A stretch of 9,205 nucleotides of DNA, from contig JBOFLG010000224.1 in NCBI GenBank assembly GCA_051657745.1, positions 1 to 9,205 on the forward strand. Reading direction: 5' to 3'. The position numbers were made by a program, and so were the translations under genes. The stretch's first letter is position 1, and each line of letters begins with the position of its first letter. The DNA comes from JBOFLG01 sp051657745. Its GTDB lineage: Bacteria; Actinomycetota; Actinomycetes; Actinomycetales; Dermatophilaceae. The notes under the pieces were generated by a model that saw only the letters and a list, made by a program, of their open reading frames with translations, was not told where the DNA came from and did no database searches. This document shows positions 5,524-9,205 of the stretch, in pieces.

Positions 5524-6171
5524 GTGGTGATCCGTGGGGCGTGTGTCGAGGCGCGCGGCGTCGCCAAGGGCGTGGGCAGCGCCGTCCTGCTGCCGCCGAC
5601 ATCCGTGACCGCCGAACCGGGACGATGCCTCGTCGTGCGCGGCGCGAATGGTTCGGGCAAGACCACCCTGTTGCGCCTCGTTGCCGGCCTGCTCGACCCG
5701 TCGTCGGGGACGGTGACCATCGACGGGCAGAAGGTCGACGAGCAGGATCGAGCCACCCGCGAGTCCGTGGCGGCGCTGATCGGGCCGCCGGCGATGTTCC
5801 ACGACCTCACGCTGCACGATCACCTGGTGCTCATCGATGCCACCTGGGGGCGCGACCCGCGCACCTGTGCGGGTCGGGTGGCAGGGGCGCTAGACGCCTT
5901 CGGCCTTGGCGAGTACGCATCGAGGTTTCCCGACGAGTTGTCGTCGGGGCAGGTCCAGCTGGCCCATCTCGCGCTGGTGCTGTTCCGGCCGGCCCGACTC
6001 CTGGTGCTCGACGAACCCGAGCAACGCCTCGACGGTGACCGGCGCCGGCTGCTGGCCGCGCAGGTTGCTGCTCGGCGGGACGCGGGGACGACCGTCGTGA
6101 TGGCCTGCCACGACGACACCGTCACGAGCACGCTCGCCGACGACGTGATCACCCTCGGCCATGACCGATGA
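5524..6171 (+). CDS. ABC transporter ATP-binding protein
   Basis: Cytoplasmic ATPase subunit of an ABC transporter, 215 aa. Walker A is GANGSGKT (40-47). The signature is LSSGQVQ (139-145), a variant of LSGGQ. Walker B is LLVLDEP (159-165) with catalytic Glu164, and the switch histidine is His196 (ACHD). The Q-loop is unusual: the segment ALIGPPAMFHDLT (about 84-96) has no glutamine. The D-loop EQRLD also departs from SALD. GTG at 5524 was chosen because GGAGAGGGAG (5511-5520) lies just upstream and homology begins there; GTG at 5527 is equally possible, and the longer open frame back to 5359 looks untranslated. Its last 11 bases overlap the downstream membrane protein gene, so the two very likely form one exporter. 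The substrate is unknown. Confidence 0.93.
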   Translation: MVIRGACVEARGVAKGVGSAVLLPPTSVTAEPGRCLVVRGANGSGKTTLLRLVAGLLDPSSGTVTIDGQKVDEQDRATRESVAALIGPPAMFHDLTLHDHLVLIDATWGRDPRTCAGRVAGALDAFGLGEYASRFPDELSSGQVQLAHLALVLFRPARLLVLDEPEQRLDGDRRRLLAAQVAARRDAGTTVVMACHDDTVTSTLADDVITLGHDR

Positions 6172-7690
6172 CGCCCGGACCCGCGACGGACGGGCCGACG
6201 ACCCTCAGCCCGCGGACGACCTTCAAGAATCGAACCACCACGCGGACGACACTCAGGCGGATGGCGATCAGGCGGATGGCGATCAGGCGGATGGCGATCA
6301 GGCGGCGGATGACGCTCATCGGCTCGCCGACGCCATCCATGTCTGGCGCGGCCCCGGCGGCGACGGCGCGACCCGGCGGCTGGCCTACGCGGGGTACCTC
6401 ACCGCGCTGTTCGGCAGCATCTACGGGTTCACGCTGGCCAGAGCTGTAGCGGTCACGCTCGACCCGGACGCGTGGGTACTTCGCTACCCGCTGCTGGCCG
6501 GCAGTGGGCTCGCGGTCGGCGTCACGGCACTCATCGCCGCCGCCGGGCAGGCGGGTCGGGTCCGCGGGCCCGTGACACCGCCGCTTCCCTGGGTCGACCT
6601 GGTGGTGACCAGTTCGATCGACCGCGCGCTCACCCTCCGCGCGGCCTGGCGGATGCCGCTGTCCGTGCTCGTGCTTGTCGGGTTCGTCCTGGGGCCGCTG
6701 CTCGCGGCCGGGTTCTGGGCTGCCGGTGGCACCTCGGTTCTCGTGGTGCCGTGCGCGGCGGTGGCGGGGGCGATGGTGGGAGCGGCGGTGGCGTGGTCCT
6801 GGCTCCATGGCCAGGCCGGGACGTCCGCGCCCGCCCCGGCGGCACCGTGGCCACCCGCCCGGGGAGCGCCGTGGCCGTCATCCTTGCTGCGCCGCCTCGA
6901 GATCGGCACGCTGCGCGAGCACACGGTGCGCTCCGCGCGGTTCGCCGGCGGGGTGCTCACGGGCGAGGCCCGCGTCATCCGGATGGAGTCGACCCGGCCC
7001 GTGCGCCGAGGGCGCACCTGGCAGGTGCGGCCACGGGGTCCACAGCTGACGGTGGTGCTGCGCGACCTGCTCGGGCTTCGCCGCCGGCCCGCCCGGCTCG
7101 GTGGCGGCGCCGTGGTGGTGGCCGCCGGGGCAGCCGGCATCACCTCGGTGCTGGGCGACCTGGACGGCAGTGGTCTCGCCGTGGCGGTGTGCGGGCTGCT
7201 CTGCTGCCATGTCGGCACCGGATGGTGTGCCAGCGGCCTGCTGCTGCTCGGCGACGCGGTGGGGGCGCCGCGACTGCTCGGCGGGTCGGTCCGCAGTCAG
7301 GCCGTGGCGCATTCGGTGCTGCCGGCCGTGCTGGCCGCCGCGGCGGTCGCTGCGGTCGCGGCGGCGGCCAGCGCCACGACCGGCGGGGCGCCGGAGGCCT
7401 GGGTGCTGGTGGCCGGGCTACCCGTCGCGCTCGTCGCGGCCCACTGGCAGACCGCGTTCCGCGGTGCGCCACCGATGGCTGTCCAACTGCCGGAGGCCGG
7501 GCCGATCCTTCTGGCGCTCTGGTGGGCCGGGCCGGCCTGCACCACAGCGACCCTCGGAGTGGTGCTCCTGATCTGCCTCGACCAACCCGCGGGTGCCGGG
7601 CGGTGGGTGACCGTCATCCTGGTCCTGGTCGGCGCAGGGTGGTGGGCCGGGCGCGCCCTGAGGCGCGCCCTGGCAACGGCGCGCGCCTGA
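6161..7690 (+). CDS. Multi-pass membrane protein, putative ABC permease partner (DUF6297-like)
   Basis: Integral membrane protein of 509 aa whose ATG lies inside the end of the ABC ATPase gene (11-nt overlap, translational coupling), making it the probable membrane subunit of that transporter. Residues 1-52 are acidic and disordered, with a QADGD repeat. About ten hydrophobic segments follow, roughly at 76-98, 110-130, 167-188, 191-215, 313-332, 337-358, 385-404, 412-428, 446-472 and 481-497. A basic cytoplasmic-looking loop (about 216-312, Pro/Arg-rich) lies between the first four and the last six. The overall layout resembles DUF6297 proteins found beside ABC ATPases in actinomycetes; I make that assignment from memory and with moderate confidence. 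No substrate-binding protein is encoded nearby, which suggests export rather than uptake. Confidence 0.8.
   Translation: MTDDARTRDGRADDPQPADDLQESNHHADDTQADGDQADGDQADGDQAADDAHRLADAIHVWRGPGGDGATRRLAYAGYLTALFGSIYGFTLARAVAVTLDPDAWVLRYPLLAGSGLAVGVTALIAAAGQAGRVRGPVTPPLPWVDLVVTSSIDRALTLRAAWRMPLSVLVLVGFVLGPLLAAGFWAAGGTSVLVVPCAAVAGAMVGAAVAWSWLHGQAGTSAPAPAAPWPPARGAPWPSSLLRRLEIGTLREHTVRSARFAGGVLTGEARVIRMESTRPVRRGRTWQVRPRGPQLTVVLRDLLGLRRRPARLGGGAVVVAAGAAGITSVLGDLDGSGLAVAVCGLLCCHVGTGWCASGLLLLGDAVGAPRLLGGSVRSQAVAHSVLPAVLAAAAVAAVAAAASATTGGAPEAWVLVAGLPVALVAAHWQTAFRGAPPMAVQLPEAGPILLALWWAGPACTTATLGVVLLICLDQPAGAGRWVTVILVLVGAGWWAGRALRRALATARA
6254..6305 (+). repeat. 15-bp tandem repeat, about 3.5 copies, in coding sequence
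   Basis: The unit CAGGCGGATGGCGAT occurs exactly three times (6254-6268, 6269-6283, 6284-6298), followed by a partial copy (6299-6305). Being a multiple of three, it adds QADGD pentapeptides to the acidic N-terminal tail of the membrane protein. The perfect identity suggests recent slippage; copy number may vary between strains. Confidence 0.9.
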
Positions 7691-7776
7691 CTCCACTGGT
7701 GGCTCCCGACCCGACTGGCGGCGCGTGCCTGACCGCCACTGGCGGCGCGTGCCTGACCGCCACTGGAGGCGCCTGA
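7680..7776 (+). repeat. 24-bp tandem repeat between the permease and DsbA genes
   Basis: The unit that begins ACTGGCGGCGCGTGCCTGAC and ends CGCC is present in two exact copies (7714-7737 and 7738-7761). A shortened third copy follows (from 7762), and a diverged copy starts at the permease stop (7680-7713). Each copy carries a TGA, and each junction forms a small CCGCC-ACT-GGCGG hairpin (for example 7733-7745). The array appears to have grown by duplication of the 3' end of the permease gene. It could act as a weak transcription stop, but no T-run is present. Confidence 0.8.
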
Positions 7777-7778
7777 CC

Positions 7779-7784
7779 TACTCT
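7779..7784 (+). promoter_or_regulatory. Predicted -10 box of the dsbA-like gene
   Basis: TACTCT is followed by six bases (CGACAG) and the GTG start at 7791, the leaderless layout seen elsewhere in this window. No Shine-Dalgarno is present. No clear -35 is seen, because the region upstream is the 24-bp repeat array. Confidence 0.45.
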
Positions 7785-7790
7785 CGACAG

Positions 7791-8549
7791 GTGCGCATCG
7801 ATGTCTGGTCCGATCTGGTTTGCCCGTTCTGCCACCTCGGTCGGCGGTACCTCGAACTGGCCCTGGATCAGTTCGAGCACGCCGACGAGATCGGCGTGGT
7901 CTGGCACAGCTTCCAACTCGACCCGAAAGCGCCGGCGGTCGACCACACGCCCGTGGCCGAGGCGATCGCCACGAAGTACGGCGTCCCCGTGGAGCAGATA
8001 GCCGAGCAGAACCGGCGGATGGCGCGCGATGCCTCTGCCGTGGGCCTGCATTTCGCCTGGGAGGAACTCGTCGGCGGCAGTTCCTACGATGCGCACCGCG
8101 TCATCCACCTGGCCCGGGCTCGAGGCCGGGAGCAGCAGGTCACCGACCGCGTCATGCGTGCCTGGTTCTCCGAGGGTGCGGCGCTCGGCGACCACGAGAC
8201 GCTGCTGCGCCTGAGCACCGAGGCCGGCCTGGATGTGGATGACGTGCGCACCCTCCTCGCCGGTGACGACTTCGGCATCGACGTCCGCACCGATCTCGCG
8301 CTCGCGGCGCAGATCGGCATCACCGCGGTGCCGATGTTCGTGCTCGACCAGAAGTACGGCGTCAGTGGGGCGCAACCGGTCGACGTCATGCTGGGCGCCA
8401 TCCGCCACGTGTGGGAGCGCCAAGGCACCGAGCCCGTGGAGGTCGCGGCCGGCGGCGGGTGTGGTGGCGGCTGCTGCGGTGGAGTCTGCGGCACCGGGCC
8501 GGGTGATGAAGCACCGGACCTGGCCGAGCCTGCCGTCGCGGACCGCTGA
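7791..8549 (+). CDS. DsbA-family (FrnE-like) thiol-disulfide oxidoreductase
   Basis: Thioredoxin-fold oxidoreductase of 252 aa in the DsbA/FrnE group. The active site is CPFC (11-14) directly after the first beta-strand (VRIDVWSDLV). A helical insertion spans about 50-165, and the cis-proline loop is TAVPMFVLD (Pro181). There is no signal peptide, so it probably works in the cytoplasm, as FrnE-type proteins do, in thiol redox balance or stress defence. The C-terminal tail is unusual: a glycine-rich segment with Cys224, Cys228, Cys229 and Cys233 (GGGCGGGCCGGVCG). That could bind metal or form extra disulfides. The start is GTG 7791; the open frame extends upstream only into the 24-bp repeat, giving non-homologous sequence. 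It converges with ffs. Confidence 0.92.
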   Translation: MRIDVWSDLVCPFCHLGRRYLELALDQFEHADEIGVVWHSFQLDPKAPAVDHTPVAEAIATKYGVPVEQIAEQNRRMARDASAVGLHFAWEELVGGSSYDAHRVIHLARARGREQQVTDRVMRAWFSEGAALGDHETLLRLSTEAGLDVDDVRTLLAGDDFGIDVRTDLALAAQIGITAVPMFVLDQKYGVSGAQPVDVMLGAIRHVWERQGTEPVEVAAGGGCGGGCCGGVCGTGPGDEAPDLAEPAVADR

Positions 8550-8570
8550 CCTCACCGTGCCGAGGATCAG

Positions 8571-8658
8571 GACACCCCGCGTACCTGGAAGAGCTCACCT
8601 GCCCTTGCTGCATTCCTGCCCTGGGGGAGTTCGGCGAGGTACCACCACGCGGGGTGCC
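8571..8658 (-). ncRNA. ffs: Signal recognition particle RNA (small bacterial 4.5S type)
   Basis: RNA core of the signal recognition particle, which with Ffh directs nascent membrane proteins to the membrane. On the minus strand the RNA folds back through a terminal stem (GGCACCCCGCGT with ACGCGGGGTGTC, arms at 8647-8658 and 8571-8582). The apex is GCA-GGAA-UGC (8619-8610) with a GGAA tetraloop, followed by the conserved AGCA (8609-8606) that forms the Ffh-binding internal loop with CAGG. The apical stem GCA/UGC looks like a compensated version of the GCC/GGC I recall from relatives. A length of about 88 nt fits the small SRP RNA. The ends are set from the helix and the promoter, and could be off by a few bases. 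Confidence 0.93.
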
Positions 8659-8665
8659 AGGGCTG

Positions 8666-8694
8666 ATTCTAGGCGCGCGGCGCCATCCGTAGAA
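8666..8694 (-). promoter_or_regulatory. Promoter of ffs
   Basis: On the minus strand TAGAAT (8671-8666), close to the consensus TATAAT, lies about 7 bp before the first base of the SRP RNA terminal helix (8658). A weak -35 candidate TTCTAC (8694-8689) sits 17 bp upstream of it. The agreement between the predicted start and the RNA 5' end supports both calls. Confidence 0.65.
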
Positions 8695-8724
8695 ATCGGC
8701 GCCGACACCGCAGGAGCCTTCGCG

Positions 8725-8749
8725 GGCCCCCGACCCCGACGACGGGGCC
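8725..8749. repeat. GC-rich hairpin between ffs and the DUF3817 gene
   Basis: GGCCCC (8725-8730) can pair with GGGGCC (8744-8749), or CCCCG (8734-8738) with CGGGG (8743-8747) around ACGA. It lies in the divergent spacer, probably in the leader of the DUF3817 gene. No T-run follows. The role is unknown. Confidence 0.35.
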
Positions 8750-8795
8750 TCAGGCCGGAACGCCACACTGGGGGAACCCGATCCGGAAGAGACCG

Positions 8796-9205
8796 ATGAC
8801 ACCTCGCACTCTGTTCACCTGGCTCGCGCGCGCCGAGGTGGTGACCTGGACCCTGCTCCTGATGGGCATGGTGCTCAAGTACGGCACTCGCACCACTGAC
8901 CTGGGGGTGAGCGTGTTCGGGATGGTGCACGGGGTCGCGTTCCTCGGCTATCTGCTCGCCGTCGTGGTGGTCGCGATCGACCAGCGCTGGTCACTGCGGC
9001 TCACCGCACTGGCGATCGTGGCCGGGGTACCGCCCTACGCCACGGTGTGGCTCGAGCGATTCGTCAAACGGTCCGGGGCGGTCACCGACCAGTGGCGGCT
9101 CGCGCCCGGCGGCGAGATGCCGCGCACCCCGCTGGAGCGGGTGCTCGCGAGCGGGCTGGCCCGGCCGATCACCGCATCGGCCCTCGGTGTGGCGGGCGTG
9201 GCGGC
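8796..9205 (+). CDS. DUF3817 family integral membrane protein (partial, N-terminal 136 aa)
   Basis: Small membrane protein of unknown function, cut by the right edge. It starts at ATG 8796, with GGAAGAG (8785-8791) as ribosome binding site a few bases upstream. Three hydrophobic segments are visible (about 14-30, 37-60 and 66-90). The features typical of DUF3817 are an early glutamate (Glu14, ARAE) before the first segment, a GMVLKYG stretch at its end, and an FGMVHG motif (41-46) in the second. The sequence after residue 90 (KRSGAVTDQWRLAPGG...) is polar and then turns hydrophobic again near the edge, possibly a C-terminal extension. It is divergent from ffs. The family call is confident; the function is not known. 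Confidence 0.82.
   Translation, partial: MTPRTLFTWLARAEVVTWTLLLMGMVLKYGTRTTDLGVSVFGMVHGVAFLGYLLAVVVVAIDQRWSLRLTALAIVAGVPPYATVWLERFVKRSGAVTDQWRLAPGGEMPRTPLERVLASGLARPITASALGVAGVA

Noticed and set aside
6472..7776. 434-aa plus-strand frame overlapping the membrane protein
   Set aside because: It is a +1 shadow of the permease gene, rich in Arg/Gly/Ala with no membrane segments; the overlapping-start gene at 6161 is supported by hydrophobicity and coupling.
7725..7790. Longer start for the dsbA-like gene (MPDRHWRRVPDRHWRR...)
   Set aside because: This extension merely translates the 24-bp tandem repeat; family homology begins at GTG 7791, which has a -10 box 6 nt upstream.

Overview
This window comes from a high-GC actinomycete (Actinomycetota). 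The evidence is strong G/C bias at third codon positions, GTG and TTG starts, a DnaX with a long Pro/Ala-rich tail, a small actinobacterial-type SRP RNA, a DUF3817 protein, and several genes that look leaderless, with a TAnnnT -10 box 6-7 nt before the start codon. I cannot name the genus.

The left third is core genome on the minus strand: dnaX (DNA polymerase III gamma/tau, 790 aa), then a PlsC-type acyltransferase whose start overlaps the dnaX stop (ATGA) and which is cut by the window's left edge. A 0.3-kb gene-free stretch with split inverted repeats follows. Next is a plus-strand toxin-antitoxin pair: a ribbon-helix-helix antitoxin and a BrnT/RelE-like toxin, with a palindromic operator on the -10 box. 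Convergent to it is an orphan serine resolvase (minus). Then comes a minus-strand NYN/PIN-like nuclease gene broken by two single-base insertions and closed by a clear intrinsic terminator. This stretch, about 2.7-5.3 kb, looks like a small accessory or mobile segment.

From about 5.35 kb the plus strand carries a two-gene ABC unit. An ATPase with a non-canonical Q-loop overlaps a large membrane protein with an acidic, repeat-containing N-terminus (DUF6297-like permease candidate). A 24-bp tandem repeat separates this from a leaderless DsbA/FrnE-family oxidoreductase with an unusual Gly/Cys-rich tail. The right end holds the SRP RNA gene (ffs, minus, with its own -10 box) and the start of a divergent DUF3817 membrane protein that runs off the right edge.

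I see no CRISPR array, tRNA or rRNA. The points most worth a second look are the broken NYN gene, the recurrent leaderless-start signature, the TA operator that also contains the promoter, the palindromes next to the resolvase, and the unusual FrnE tail. I did not find a convincing new multi-gene system.
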